A DNA stretch of 64,000 bases from Microbacterium sp. MAH-37 (GCF_009758255.1 NZ_WSEN01000008.1:1-64000); one strand, 5' to 3'. Positions 46,632 through 56,803 are shown, numbered from the stretch's first letter. Numbers and translations are program-made. Notes: generated by a model not told the origin, from the sequence alone.

Positions 46632-47795
46632 TCACTCGGCCGCCTGCTCCCCGGTCACCAGAGAATCGTGACTGAACGTGGTCGTGAGTCGCGGTCCCAT
46701 GTTCGTGTCCCGCAGCCCGTACGTCGCGTTCGGCAGACTGATCGTCACCTCGGTGGTGTCTGCGCTGCAGGACTGCTGGCTGATTCCGCCGAGATCAGCG
46801 GCGTAGAGGCAGGTCTCGACGTTCTGAGTGAGCCAGATCGGTGTATCGCCGTCATAGCCCACGATCTGGAGGAAGTCACCGGGCACTCCGGTCTCGTCGA
46901 CGATCAACTCGGCGATGTCACGCTCGTCGCCGCTGAACATGTCAGCCCAGTTCGAGGCCTGGCTCTCCCACTTCTGCATCACGACGGTCGGGGTCCCACG
47001 CACATCCCGCACCACGAAGCCGTTCACGGTCGTGCCCTTGTCGTCGCCGAACCGCACCTGGGTCGACAACGGCACGCTGTAGGCCTGCCCCTGTTCCTCC
47101 CGTTTCGTCGGCAGGCATCCGATCGACACCTGCTTCGACGGCGTGAGCATGAGGCACTCGGTCGATCCGTCCTCCTGCGTCGCGTACCAGGCGGTGATCC
47201 CGTACTGCTCGCCGAGCATGCGGATCGAACCGGCGTCGTACTTGCCGGATGCCTCGAACTCGGTCCAGGCGCTCCGCTGCTTCGCATCCATCGCCGGGCC
47301 GGTGTCGCGGCCGAACAGCAGCCAGCCGGCGCCGAGACCGACGAGAAGAGCGGATGCCGCGGCCGCGACGGCGAGAAGAATGCGTCTCCTCCGGGGTGCG
47401 CTCCGCCCTTCGTCTCGTCGCTGCGCTCCTCTCTCAGGATCCGTGGAGGGAGACGATTCCGTCTCAGGACCCGGGTGCGTCTGCCCCGCCTCATCGGTTC
47501 CGGTCTCAACGCTTGCGGGTGCCCCTGGCGCATCATCAGTTCCGGTCTCAACGGATGCGGGTGTCTCGGCCTCAACACCCGCAACGAGTGAGACCGGAGC
47601 AGGGCTGGCGACGGTAAGCGCGACCGAGGGCTCGACGACCGAGGGCTCGACTACCTCCCCCACCGGGGGCTCTGCGACCGGCATCCGCCCCACGGCCTGT
47701 AGCTGCGCGAGCTCCTCCGCCTCTGCGGCGCTCAGGCCCCCGCCTGGCCCGTAGGCCCGACGCTGCAGCTCGCGAAGGCGCTCGCCGTCAGGCAC
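46632..47795 (-). CDS. membrane-anchored protein, upstream paralogue of a tandem pair
   Basis: A 387-residue paralogue of the following gene, with the same plan: head VPDGERLRELQRRAYGPGGGL, VETG linker repeats, the repeat-encoded DPERGAQRRDEGR, then the helix ILLAVAAAASALLVGLGAGWLLF. The C-terminal domain has the same motifs (AWTEFEASGKYDAGSIRMLGEQYGITAWYAT, DFLQIVGYDGDTPIW) and four matching cysteines. The function is unknown. It starts 2 bases after the DUF4190 gene stop. Both paralogues are probably in the tsaD-containing transcript region. Confidence 0.78.
   Translation of the reverse strand: MPDGERLRELQRRAYGPGGGLSAAEAEELAQLQAVGRMPVAEPPVGEVVEPSVVEPSVALTVASPAPVSLVAGVEAETPASVETGTDDAPGAPASVETGTDEAGQTHPGPETESSPSTDPERGAQRRDEGRSAPRRRRILLAVAAAASALLVGLGAGWLLFGRDTGPAMDAKQRSAWTEFEASGKYDAGSIRMLGEQYGITAWYATQEDGSTECLMLTPSKQVSIGCLPTKREEQGQAYSVPLSTQVRFGDDKGTTVNGFVVRDVRGTPTVVMQKWESQASNWADMFSGDERDIAELIVDETGVPGDFLQIVGYDGDTPIWLTQNVETCLYAADLGGISQQSCSADTTEVTISLPNATYGLRDTNMGPRLTTTFSHDSLVTGEQAAE
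47407..47442 (-). repeat. REP-like repeat inside the upstream paralogue
   Basis: Reverse-strand copy CCTGAGAGAGGAGCGCAGCG followed by ACGAGACGAAGGGC. Same frame and position relative to the membrane helix as in the other paralogue. Confidence 0.85.
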
Positions 47796-47797
47796 CC

Positions 47798-48241
47798 TCA
47801 GACCAGCCTCTCGTACTGCGCCACCGCCCAGATCAGCCAGCCCGCGCTGAACACCGTGGCCGCGATCCCCAGCACGAGCGCCCAGATCGCGACGGCGCGG
47901 TTCTCCACAGGGCGGCGGATCGACATGATCGCAGCGATCACGGCGATGACCGCAACCGGGATGCCCCAGCCGACGAACATCGACGTGCACAGCGCGACGA
48001 TCGCCGCGAACAGCGCCCAGGGCGCGAGCCTGGTCTTGTCCTCGGCGTAGGGCTCCCCCGCGGAGGGCTCCCACTCCGTGGAGATGCCGCCGGTGTCGGC
48101 ATCCGGCCCCGTCATCACCGGCTCGACGCTCACCGGTCCGGTGGGCAGCTTGCTGTAGGTCTTCCGCGCGCCGGGCAGAGCCGCCGAGCCCTCCGGGCGC
48201 TCGACCTCGGGGCTGGGCTCCTCGACGTGCGGTTCGCTCAT
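47798..48241 (-). CDS. DUF4190 domain membrane protein
   Basis: A 147-residue protein with a Pro/Glu-rich cytoplasmic head (1-70). Two to three helices follow ([62 protein letters not shown]) in DUF4190 arrangement. Function unknown. The ATG overlaps the tsaD stop. Confidence 0.78.
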   Translation of the reverse strand: MSEPHVEEPSPEVERPEGSAALPGARKTYSKLPTGPVSVEPVMTGPDADTGGISTEWEPSAGEPYAEDKTRLAPWALFAAIVALCTSMFVGWGIPVAVIAVIAAIMSIRRPVENRAVAIWALVLGIAATVFSAGWLIWAVAQYERLV

Positions 48242-49296
48242 GCCGGGCTCACCTGGATCTCTGTCACGGGCAGCGTGGAGTCAGCGCCGAATGCGAAGGT
48301 CGAGGGGCCGCGGCCGGAGGCGATCAGTTCTGCGGCGAGCGCGGCGATCATCGCTCCGTTGTCGGTGCACAGGCTCAGAGGAGGGATGCGCACCGTCACG
48401 CCGGCGGCCTCCGCGCGCTCGAGGGTGACATCGCGCAGCCGGCGGTTGGCGATCACGCCGCCGCCGAGCAGCAGCCGCGGCACACCCAGGTCCTCGCAGG
48501 CGGCCAGTGCCTTGGTGACCAGGACGTCGACGACGGCCTCGCGGAAGCTCGCAGCAACATCCGCCACCGGGATCTCCTGGCCGTCGGCCTGCGCACGCTC
48601 GATCCAGCGTGCGACGGCCGTCTTCAGTCCCGAGAACGAGAAGTCGTAGCGGTGCTTCGCCATGTCGGATGCCCGGGACAGACCGCGTGGGAACCGGATG
48701 GCGGTCGGGTCGCCGTCCGCAGCAGCCCTGTCGATCTGCGGGCCGCCGGGATAGGGCAGGCCGAGCAGCCGTGCGACCTTGTCGAAGGCCTCGCCGGCCG
48801 CGTCGTCGACCGTCTCGCCGAGCAGTTCGACGTCGGTGGTCAGGTCGCGCACGTGCAGCAGCGAGGTGTGACCCCCGCTGACCAGCAGGGCGATGGTCGG
48901 GTACTCCAGGGGCTCCGAGTCGGGCGTGAGGATGTCGGCCGCGATGTGACCGACGAGGTGGTTCACCGCGTACAGCGGCTTGTCCAGCGAGACCGCGAGT
49001 CCCTTCGCCGCGCCGACGCCCACCATGAGCGCGCCGGCGAGTCCCGGTCCGCTGGTCACGGCGACGGCGTCGAGATCGTCAAGAGTGACCTGCGCCTCGG
49101 CGAGCGCAGCCTCGATCGACGGCTGCAGCGCCTCGAGGTGCGCGCGTGCGGCGACTTCGGGCACGACGCCGCCGTAGCGGGCGTGCTCGTCCATGCTCGA
49201 GGCAATCGTGTTCGACAGCAGCGTGCGGCCGCGGACGATGCCGATGCCGGTCTCGTCGCAGCTCGTCTCGATGCCGAGGACCAGAGGTTCAGGCAT
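48238..49296 (-). CDS. tsaD: tRNA threonylcarbamoyladenosine synthesis protein TsaD
   Basis: A 352-residue ASKHA-fold protein transferring the threonylcarbamoyl group to A37 of ANN-decoding tRNAs with TsaB and TsaE. Motifs: [15 protein letters not shown] at the start, [27 protein letters not shown], and the metal histidines in [23 protein letters not shown] is near the C terminus. The start overlaps rimI by 8 bases. Confidence 0.96.
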   Translation of the reverse strand: MPEPLVLGIETSCDETGIGIVRGRTLLSNTIASSMDEHARYGGVVPEVAARAHLEALQPSIEAALAEAQVTLDDLDAVAVTSGPGLAGALMVGVGAAKGLAVSLDKPLYAVNHLVGHIAADILTPDSEPLEYPTIALLVSGGHTSLLHVRDLTTDVELLGETVDDAAGEAFDKVARLLGLPYPGGPQIDRAAADGDPTAIRFPRGLSRASDMAKHRYDFSFSGLKTAVARWIERAQADGQEIPVADVAASFREAVVDVLVTKALAACEDLGVPRLLLGGGVIANRRLRDVTLERAEAAGVTVRIPPLSLCTDNGAMIAALAAELIASGRGPSTFAFGADSTLPVTEIQVSPA

Positions 49297-49747
49297 CCTG
49301 CGCCTTCCCGTTCAATTCGATCTTCATGATGATCGCGTCGATCCCGCCCTTGTAGTACCGCGGACGGCGACCGATCTCGACGAACCCCTCGGAGAGGTAC
49401 AGGGTCTGCGCGACCCCGTTGTCGTCGCGCACCTCGAGGAACGTGTCGCGCGCGCCGCGTTCACGCGCCTGGTCGAGCAGCAGGCGCAGCATCCGTCGTC
49501 CCCTGCCCTGCCCGCGGAACGCGGGGTCGAGCGCGATGGTCTGGATGTCGGAGTCGGGTGCGCCGAGCAGTGCGCGCACGCCGCCGTAGCCGACGATGCG
49601 ACCGGCTTCCTCGTCGACGACGTAGTGGTTGTGCGCGCTGGTGATCTCGGTGGCCATGGTCTGCTCGCTCCACGCGTCGTCGGGGAACGACGAGTTCTCG
49701 AGGGCCATGATCGCGTCGAGGTCGTGGATGGTCGCGGCGCGGATCAC
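49289..49747 (-). CDS. rimI: ribosomal protein S18-alanine N-acetyltransferase
   Basis: A 152-residue GNAT acetyltransferase. The acetyl-CoA loop is [23 protein letters not shown], and [29 protein letters not shown] is the typical RimI C terminus. The position between tsaB and tsaD is the conserved one. ATGA overlap with tsaB. Confidence 0.93.
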   Translation of the reverse strand: MIRAATIHDLDAIMALENSSFPDDAWSEQTMATEITSAHNHYVVDEEAGRIVGYGGVRALLGAPDSDIQTIALDPAFRGQGRGRRMLRLLLDQARERGARDTFLEVRDDNGVAQTLYLSEGFVEIGRRPRYYKGGIDAIIMKIELNGKAQDA

Positions 49748-50322
49748 AGCCGCACCTGCTTCGGGACCTTCACATCCGGATGCCGCAGGTACAGCGGCTC
49801 GTCGCCGGAGAGGGTGCGTCCGGCCGCGAGCGCCGCCGCGCCGACGCGGGCGAGGGCGGCCCCGTCGATCGTGCTGACCGTGACCACGGGGATGTCGAAG
49901 GCGGCATCCTGCGGTTCGAGGCGGGTCGGCTCCACCAGGATCGGGATGCCGTCGGCATCCGTGCCCTCGAAGACACTGACCGCGATCTCGCGGCGGCGCG
50001 CGTCGGTGATGATCGCGAACCTGTCGGTGCGCGCCTGGGCGAGAGCCGCGGCGTAGTGGCTGGGAACCGGGATGACCGGGATGCCTCGGCCGAGCGCGAA
50101 CGTGCGCGCGGCGGCGATGCCGATGCGCAGGCCGGTGAAGGGTCCGGGGCCCATCCCCGCGACGACATGCGTGATGCCGGGGCGGACCACGCCCTGGAGC
50201 AGATCGCCGATCACCTCGGCATGTCCGAGCGGGTTGGCGCTGCCGGCGTCGGCGACGGTCGTGCCGTCTTCGGCGACGACTGCGACGGCCGAGCCCAGCG
50301 AGGTGTCGACGGCGAGGATCAC
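49744..50322 (-). CDS. tsaB: tRNA threonylcarbamoyladenosine synthesis protein TsaB
   Basis: A 192-residue ASKHA-fold partner of TsaD. ILAVDTSLGSAVAVV begins it and GPGPFTGLRIGIAAARTFALG follows. GTG 50322 matches the family start and lies 7 bases after TACGCT, which suggests its own leaderless promoter after the gap following tsaE. An open frame to 50394 is unsupported. Confidence 0.92.
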   Translation of the reverse strand: MILAVDTSLGSAVAVVAEDGTTVADAGSANPLGHAEVIGDLLQGVVRPGITHVVAGMGPGPFTGLRIGIAAARTFALGRGIPVIPVPSHYAAALAQARTDRFAIITDARRREIAVSVFEGTDADGIPILVEPTRLEPQDAAFDIPVVTVSTIDGAALARVGAAALAAGRTLSGDEPLYLRHPDVKVPKQVRL

Positions 50323-50329
50323 GCCCTCC

Positions 50330-50335
50330 AGCGTA
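50330..50335 (-). promoter_or_regulatory. -10 box for tsaB-rimI-tsaD
   Basis: TACGCT, 7 bases, GTG 50322. Confidence 0.4.
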
Positions 50336-50395
50336 GTCGTGACGGGGTGTGAGAGGCCTGCGCGGAGTGCGTTCGGCGCGTACACGAGTTCCACC

Positions 50396-50430
50396 GAGAA
50401 CAGGACCGAGTTCCGCGAATCCTGTCCTGG
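50396..50430. repeat. isolated AGAACAGGAC hairpin between tsaE and tsaB
   Basis: GAGAACAGGAC and CCTGTCCTGG form a stem around 14 bases. It is the same word as in the elements flanking DUF559 gene 1, 30 kb away. It sits in the only sizeable gap (131 bases) in the acpS-to-tsaD gene run. Confidence 0.75.
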
Positions 50431-50453
50431 ACGTACGGCGGATGCCGGCGGCC

Positions 50454-50936
50454 TCAGACCTCGACGCGGGCGATCGTCACGATTCGGGGTGCGTCCGCGT
50501 CGAGGTCCTCGTCGGCGAGGTCGTCGTCACCGCCGACCGGGCGTTCGAGCTCGATGTCCCACCAGGCATCCGTCACGGCAGCGGCCATCGGCCGGCCCCA
50601 CTCGATCACGACCACGGAGTGGGTGAAGTCGATGTCGAGGTCGTCCAGTTCATCGGCGGAGCCCAGCCGGTACGCGTCGACGTGCACCAGCGGCGCACCG
50701 CCGACCAGCGAGGGATGCGTGCGGGCGATCACGAAGGTCGGGCTCTGCACGGGTCCGCGCACACCAAGGCCCTCGGCGAGCCCCCGCGTGAACGTCGTCT
50801 TGCCCGCGCCGAGCGGACCGGTGAGCACGAGCACATCGCCCGCCTGCAGCCGGGTGCCGATGCGGTGCCCGAGTGTCTCCATCTCGTCGGAGGTCGCGAT
50901 CTCGCGCCGCCCGGCGAACTCCTCGAGCCCGCTCAT
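50454..50936 (-). CDS. tsaE: tRNA threonylcarbamoyladenosine synthesis ATPase TsaE
   Basis: A 160-residue P-loop ATPase that powers the TsaBD cycle. Walker A is GPLGAGKTTFTRGLAEGLG (about 40-58), then SPTFVIARTHP and HVDAYRLGSADELDDLDID. An acidic stretch near the C terminus (GGDDDLADEDLDADAP) is unusual. ATGA overlap with alr. Confidence 0.94.
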   Translation of the reverse strand: MSGLEEFAGRREIATSDEMETLGHRIGTRLQAGDVLVLTGPLGAGKTTFTRGLAEGLGVRGPVQSPTFVIARTHPSLVGGAPLVHVDAYRLGSADELDDLDIDFTHSVVVIEWGRPMAAAVTDAWWDIELERPVGGDDDLADEDLDADAPRIVTIARVEV

Positions 50937-52033
50937 CGCACGTCCCGACGCGGGACGCGGTGCCCGATGCGAGTCACGATCTCGTAGTTGATCGTGCCCG
51001 CGGCATCCGCCCAGTCGGTGGCGGACGGGTGCCCGAGAGTGGGATCGCCGAACAGGATCACCTCGTCGCCCGGAGCGACCTGCGCGTCGCCGACGTCCAC
51101 GACGAACTGGTCCATCGCGATGCGCCCGGCGACGCGGAACCGCTGCCCGCCGATCTGGACGGGGCCGCGATCGGATGCCTGGCGCGGAATGCCGTCGGCA
51201 TAGCCGAGCGGCACGAGGGCCAGCGTCGTCTCGCGCTCGGTGCGGTAGGCGTAGTCGTACGAGACCCCGGTGCCGGCGGGCACCCGGCGCACGGCGTCGA
51301 CTGCGGCGCGCAGCGTCATGGCCGGGCGCAGGCCGAGGTCGGCCGAGCCGCGGTCGGCGAAGGGCGACAGCCCGTACAGCCCGATCCCGATGCGCACGGC
51401 ATCGAGGCGGGTGTCGGGCCGGTCGATCGCGGCAGCGGTGGCCGCGAGATGCCGGATCTCGGGGCGGATGCCGAGGGATGCCGCCTGCTCGACCGCCGTG
51501 TTGAAGGCGGCGAGTGCGGCCGCGTCGTCCTCTGCGGAGGCGTTGGACAGATGGCTGAAGATGCCGACGATGCGGATGTGTCCGATCCGCTCCAGCCGCG
51601 CCGCCTCGGCGAAGGCCTGCTCGCGCTCGCCCGGAGCGAGTCCGTTGCGGCTCAGCCCCGTGTCGAGCTTGAGGTGCACCGACGTCGTGCCCGGAGCGGA
51701 TGCCGCGGACTGCAGCTGCTGCATCGACGAGATGCCGATCTCGACACCGGCATCCGCTGCGTCGTCGAACCGCCGATCAGCGGGGTGCAGCCACGCCATC
51801 AGCGGCGCGTTGATGCCGGCACGGCGCAGCTCGAGGGCCTCCTCGATGGTCGCGGTGCCGAGGCGCGATGCCCCGCCCGCGAGCGCCGCGGTCGCGACAG
51901 CCACCGCGCCGTGGCCGTAGCCGTTCGCCTTCACGACGCCGATGACGTCGGTGCCGGTGAGGCGCCGCAGGTGACGCACGTTGTCGGAGATCGCGTCGAG
52001 GTCGATCGTGGCCTCGCGGAACGGCGCGCTCAT
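50933..52033 (-). CDS. alr: alanine racemase
   Basis: A 366-residue PLP enzyme making D-alanine for peptidoglycan. The cofactor Lys35 is in VVKANGYGHG and the second catalytic base Tyr is in GVSYDYAYRT. HLKLDTGLSRNG and AGRIAMDQFVVDVG are also present. ATGA overlaps at both ends tie it to acpS and tsaE. Confidence 0.96.
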   Translation of the reverse strand: MSAPFREATIDLDAISDNVRHLRRLTGTDVIGVVKANGYGHGAVAVATAALAGGASRLGTATIEEALELRRAGINAPLMAWLHPADRRFDDAADAGVEIGISSMQQLQSAASAPGTTSVHLKLDTGLSRNGLAPGEREQAFAEAARLERIGHIRIVGIFSHLSNASAEDDAAALAAFNTAVEQAASLGIRPEIRHLAATAAAIDRPDTRLDAVRIGIGLYGLSPFADRGSADLGLRPAMTLRAAVDAVRRVPAGTGVSYDYAYRTERETTLALVPLGYADGIPRQASDRGPVQIGGQRFRVAGRIAMDQFVVDVGDAQVAPGDEVILFGDPTLGHPSATDWADAAGTINYEIVTRIGHRVPRRDVR

Positions 52034-52455
52034 TCTGGTTCCTCTTCTCCTCTGCGCCGAGACGAAGAGGCCTCGGCGGCGGTGGCCGGCGCGGGCGCGG
52101 CATCCGGCCCCTCGGCGACGACGTAGGCGATCGCGAGCCCGGCGTCGTGGCTCAGGCTCAGGTGCATCGTGCGGATGCCGCGCTCGGATACGACCTGCGA
52201 CGTGGACCCGGTGAGCACGAAGTAGGGCTTGCCGGAGGGCTCGGAGGCGATCTCGATCTCGGTCCAGTGCACACCGTCCGAGCCGCCGAGCGCCTTGATC
52301 AGCGCCTCCTTGGCGGCGTAGCGCGCGGCCAGCGAGCGCAGGTGCAGCTGCTGCTCGGATGCCGTGAACAGGCGCTCCAGCAGCCGAGGCGTCCGGGCGA
52401 CCGAGCGCTCGAACCGCGGGATGTCGACGAGGTCGATTCCAGTCCCGATGATCAC
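52030..52455 (-). CDS. acpS: holo-[acyl-carrier-protein] synthase
   Basis: A 141-residue phosphopantetheinyl transferase. GTGIDLVDIPRFERSV is at the start, and RYAAKEALIKALGGSDG holds the metal-binding Glu. A C-terminal tail of about 25 residues (Ala/Pro then SSSRRRGEEEPE) goes beyond the family core. GTG 52455 is 6 bases after TAGGCT. First gene of the acpS-alr-tsaE run. Confidence 0.95.
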   Translation of the reverse strand: MIIGTGIDLVDIPRFERSVARTPRLLERLFTASEQQLHLRSLAARYAAKEALIKALGGSDGVHWTEIEIASEPSGKPYFVLTGSTSQVVSERGIRTMHLSLSHDAGLAIAYVVAEGPDAAPAPATAAEASSSRRRGEEEPE

Positions 52456-52461
52456 CGGTTC

Positions 52462-52467
52462 AGCCTA
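52462..52467 (-). promoter_or_regulatory. -10 box for acpS-alr-tsaE
   Basis: TAGGCT, 6 bases, GTG 52455. Confidence 0.5.
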
Positions 52468-52507
52468 CCGGGGCCGGTTCTGCGGACGATCCGCAGCGCA
52501 GGGTCCT

Positions 52508-52591
52508 CTGCGGATGGCGGAGGTTTCCGCAGATGGCGGCAGCTCCCGCGGCGATTCGACCGCCGGATGCAGAGCGTGCCGCCGTCTGCAG
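52508..52591. repeat. 84-bp palindromic element, copy A1
   Basis: Four related arms: CTGCGGATGGCGGA, then CGCAGATGGCGGC, a GC-rich loop, then ACCGCCGGATGCAG and GCCGCCGTCTGCAG. Direct copies on the left and their inverses on the right allow nested hairpins. It is the most diverged of five copies. Confidence 0.8.
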
Positions 52592-52614
52592 GGCGCTCCG
52601 CCGCCAGCCGCGCT

Positions 52615-52697
52615 TGTAGATGGCGGACCGACCTGCGGATGGCGGAGGATTCCACGGCGTGTCCGCCGCCGGACGCAGATTCATCCGCCGCCTGCGA
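52615..52697. repeat. 83-bp palindromic element, copy A2
   Basis: Same plan as A1 and almost identical to copy B in the middle part (TGCGGATGGCGGAGGATTCC and onward). It is in tandem with A1, filling the acpS-SRPBCC gap. Confidence 0.85.
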
Positions 52698-52705
52698 GGC
52701 CAGGA

Positions 52706-53197
52706 TCAGAGTGTCCCGAACCGCTCCTCGTATCCCGGCGAGAGCTCGGCGAAGCGGGCATCCCAGTCCTGCGTGAAAGGCTGCCCGGCGAGGTGCGCCT
52801 GCAGCCGCTCGAGGTAGGTCTGCCAGCCGGCGCCGTAGAAGATCGAGCGGATGCCGGTGTGCACGAGGCGCATCCGAGTGCCGCCCTCGACCTCCTCGAG
52901 CGTGACGACGAGCTCGGTGGGCTCCTCCTCGATCGCGTGCCACGTCGTGGTGAATGAGCGCGGTGCGTCGCACGCGGTGATGGTGCCGGTGGCCCACGAC
53001 GGCTCGTCCCCCACGGCGACGACCGACCAGGAACCGCCCAGGCTCAGGTCGCCCGTGAGATCGACCATCCAGCGCGCGATCCGGTCGCGGTCGGTGATCG
53101 CCTGCCAGAGATCCCGGATGCCGGTGGCGTAGACGTCCTCGTAGACGAGCCGGTAGCCGGACGGATGCTTCTCGATGACGGGACTGGTGATGCTCAT
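52706..53197 (-). CDS. SRPBCC (AHSA1-like) domain protein
   Basis: A 163-residue START/Bet v 1-fold protein of the AHSA1 group, with RDLWQAITDRDRIARWM near residue 28 and a GGxW-type strand (LSLGGSWSVVAVG). Such proteins bind hydrophobic ligands and are often paired with ArsR regulators in actinobacteria, as here. The ATG overlaps the arsR-like stop (ATGA). It ends next to palindromic copy A2. Confidence 0.87.
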   Translation of the reverse strand: MSITSPVIEKHPSGYRLVYEDVYATGIRDLWQAITDRDRIARWMVDLTGDLSLGGSWSVVAVGDEPSWATGTITACDAPRSFTTTWHAIEEEPTELVVTLEEVEGGTRMRLVHTGIRSIFYGAGWQTYLERLQAHLAGQPFTQDWDARFAELSPGYEERFGTL

Positions 53198-53547
53198 GAG
53201 ATCTTCCTCTCCCTCTTCTCGCCGGATGCCGCGCGGCGGCCCCGCGCGACCTCGGTGTGCAGTGCGTCGAGGCGCTGTGCGAGCGGATCGGTCAGCTGCG
53301 CGAGGGCGCGGGATGCGGCATCCACCCCCGCGCGATCCAGCGCGTAGATCCGACGCGTGCCCTCGGCGCGCACCGTCGCGAAGCGGTGCTCGCGGAGCAC
53401 CCGGAGGTGCTGCGAGACGGCCGGCTGCGAGATGCCGAATTCGCTGCGAGCGATGTCGGTCAGAACGCCGGCCGGCTGCTCGCCCAGGGCGAGCAGCGCG
53501 AGCAGGCGCCGCCTGACGGCATCCGCGAGGACCTCGAACTCGTGCAC
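53194..53547 (-). CDS. ArsR/SmtB family transcriptional regulator
   Basis: A 117-residue winged-helix repressor: LADAVRRRLLALLALGEQPAG, then the recognition helix EFGISQPAVSQHLRVLREHRFA, and the wing VRAEGTRRIYALD. It has no metal-binding Cys pair. GTG 53547 lies 6 bases after TATAGT of a full promoter; ATG 53568 would fall between -35 and -10 and is therefore rejected. It likely represses its own two-gene operon through the palindrome at 53558-53575. Confidence 0.88.
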   Translation of the reverse strand: MHEFEVLADAVRRRLLALLALGEQPAGVLTDIARSEFGISQPAVSQHLRVLREHRFATVRAEGTRRIYALDRAGVDAASRALAQLTDPLAQRLDALHTEVARGRRAASGEKRERKIS

Positions 53548-53553
53548 GGCCTC

Positions 53554-53582
53554 ACTATATAAGTTCATACTTATACTCTCAA
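53554..53582 (-). promoter_or_regulatory. promoter and operator of the arsR-SRPBCC operon
   Basis: TTGAGA-N17-TATAGT on the minus strand, with the -10 ending 6 bases before GTG 53547. The spacer holds a perfect palindrome TATAAGT-TCAT-ACTTATA (53558-53575) that overlaps the -10. It is markedly AT-rich against its surroundings and ideally placed for ArsR autorepression. Confidence 0.8.
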
Positions 53583-53590
53583 GGGTCTCT

Positions 53591-53673
53591 TGCGGGTGGC
53601 GGACCGATCTGCGGATGGCGGAGGATTCCACGGCGTGTCCGCCGCCCGATGCAGAATCGTCCGCCACCCGCGA
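53591..53673. repeat. 83-bp palindromic element, copy B (left of DUF559 gene 2)
   Basis: Arms TGCGGGTGGCGGACC, TGCGGATGGCGGAG, then TCCGCCGCCCGATGCA and TCCGCCACCCGCGA. The outer pair and inner pair are each inverted. It sits between the arsR promoter and the DUF559 gene. Confidence 0.85.
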
Positions 53674-53773
53674 GGACGCCAGTCACCCTCCACAGGGCGA
53701 CTTTCCGGAGGCCTATGCACATCACCGCCTTTTGACGCTCGGGGCGATTCTGAGATCGACCAGGATCACCAGC

Positions 53774-54604
53774 ATGATCTCCGCCCGTCAGCTCGTCGAC
53801 CACTTCGGCGGTGTCGCCCGCAGCAAGCAGCTGGCGCCATTCGGCTTCTCCCGATACCGATTGGATGTCGCTGCGCGCAACGGCGAGATCGAGCGCATCC
53901 GTCCTGGAGTGTTCGCGACGCCGTCCGCCTCTTCGTCAGCGAGAGCCGCGGCCGCACACGGGGGTGCGCTCACGTGTTCCGGTGCCCTCCGGCATCACGG
54001 AGTGTGGGTGCTGCACGATGAGCCGAAGCCTCATGTATGGATGGGGCGGGCGGGCCGCAAGCACACCCACGACAAGTGCGAATGCACCCTGCACTACCGC
54101 CCGGGACGGATGCAGCTCGGCGTCGCCGACGTCGAGCTGGCACTCGTGCACGCCTACGACTGCCACGGCGACGAGTTCTTCTTCGCGGCCTTCGAGTCCG
54201 CCTGGCACGAGAGACTCATCGGAGCCGGCGAGCGGGCCCGTATCCGCGCCGCCCTTCCGGCATCCGCACGGTGGATGGTGGATTTCGCACGGAACGACGC
54301 CGACAGCGGCCTGGAATCGCTCGTGAGACTTCGCCTGCACCAGCTCGGGATCAGCGTGGAGACGCAGGTCGCGATCCCCGGTGTCGGCAAGGTCGACTTC
54401 GTGATCGACGGCCGGCTGATCATCGAGGCGGACGGCGAGGAGAACCACGAGGGCGCGACGAACCGTCGGAAGGATCTGCGGCGGGATGCCGCGGCATCCG
54501 CTCGCGGGTACGAGACGCTGCGTTTCGACTACTGGCAGATCATCGAGCAGTGGGAGAGCGTCCTTCCCGCGATCCTGGCCGCGCTTGCTCGGGCGCGCGC
54601 ATGA
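53774..54604 (+). CDS. DUF559 nuclease-fold protein with N-terminal winged helix (copy 2)
   Basis: A 276-residue protein with the same plan as the one at 19654 but diverged. The AbiEi-like head (GGVARSKQLAPFGFSRYRLDVAARNGEIERI) precedes a middle region with CSGALRHHGVWVL. The C-terminal DUF559 nuclease core has GLESLVRLRL, GVGKVDFVI, IIEADGEENH with the full ExD motif, RRKDLRRDA and LRFDYWQII. All expected catalytic acids are present. Function unknown. It is flanked by palindromic copies B and C and inserted between glmS and acpS, neighbours in related genomes. Confidence 0.87.
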   Translation: MISARQLVDHFGGVARSKQLAPFGFSRYRLDVAARNGEIERIRPGVFATPSASSSARAAAAHGGALTCSGALRHHGVWVLHDEPKPHVWMGRAGRKHTHDKCECTLHYRPGRMQLGVADVELALVHAYDCHGDEFFFAAFESAWHERLIGAGERARIRAALPASARWMVDFARNDADSGLESLVRLRLHQLGISVETQVAIPGVGKVDFVIDGRLIIEADGEENHEGATNRRKDLRRDAAASARGYETLRFDYWQIIEQWESVLPAILAALARARA

Positions 54605-54632
54605 TCCGACACCCGGCATCCCACGTCCTCCG

Positions 54633-54716
54633 TTGCGGATGGCGGACCGATCTGCAGTCGGCGGACAAGCCCCCGGCGAGTCCACCGCCGAACGCCGATC
54701 CATCCGCCACCTGCAA
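54633..54716. repeat. 84-bp palindromic element, copy C (right of DUF559 gene 2)
   Basis: TTGCGGATGGCGGACCGATC, then CTGCAGTCGGCGGAC, a loop, GTCCACCGCCGAACGCCG, and CATCCGCCACCTGCAA. The outer 13-bp arms are nearly perfect inverses. Confidence 0.85.
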
Positions 54717-54730
54717 ATGAGGTGACGACC

Positions 54731-56575
<1,845 letters not shown>

Positions 56576-56582
56576 GGCTTCA

Positions 56583-56588
56583 AGGGTA
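56583..56588 (-). promoter_or_regulatory. -10 box for glmS
   Basis: TACCCT, 7 bases, ATG 56575. Confidence 0.4.
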
Positions 56589-56620
56589 AGGGCGCGGTTT
56601 TGCGAGGGTTCCGTACCAAT

Positions 56621-56650
56621 CCTTCGTCTCGCTCCGCTCGCTCAGGAACC
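56621..56650. repeat. REP-like short repeat, intergenic copy (reverse)
   Basis: Reverse complement of the CCTGAGCGAGCGGAGCGAGA...GAAGG word, between glmS and coaA. Confidence 0.8.
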
Positions 56651-56694
56651 GGTGCGGGATGCCGGAACGCGGAGCGGCCGGTTCCCGGCATCCA

Positions 56695-56779
56695 TCTGCA
56701 GGCGGCGGACGGAACGACGGCCGGCGGATGAATCGCCGGCGTGTCCGCCGCCGAACGCAGATCCGTCCGCCGTCTGCAA
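56695..56779. repeat. 85-bp palindromic element, copy D
   Basis: TCTGCAGGCGGCGGAC, then GGCCGGCGGATGAATC, a loop, GTCCGCCGCCGAACGCAG and GTCCGCCGTCTGCAAG. It is the same element as A-C, downstream of coaA on the minus strand, with no DUF559 gene beside it. Confidence 0.82.
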
Positions 56780-56803
56780 GAGCGGAACGGATGCCGGAAG
56801 GCG

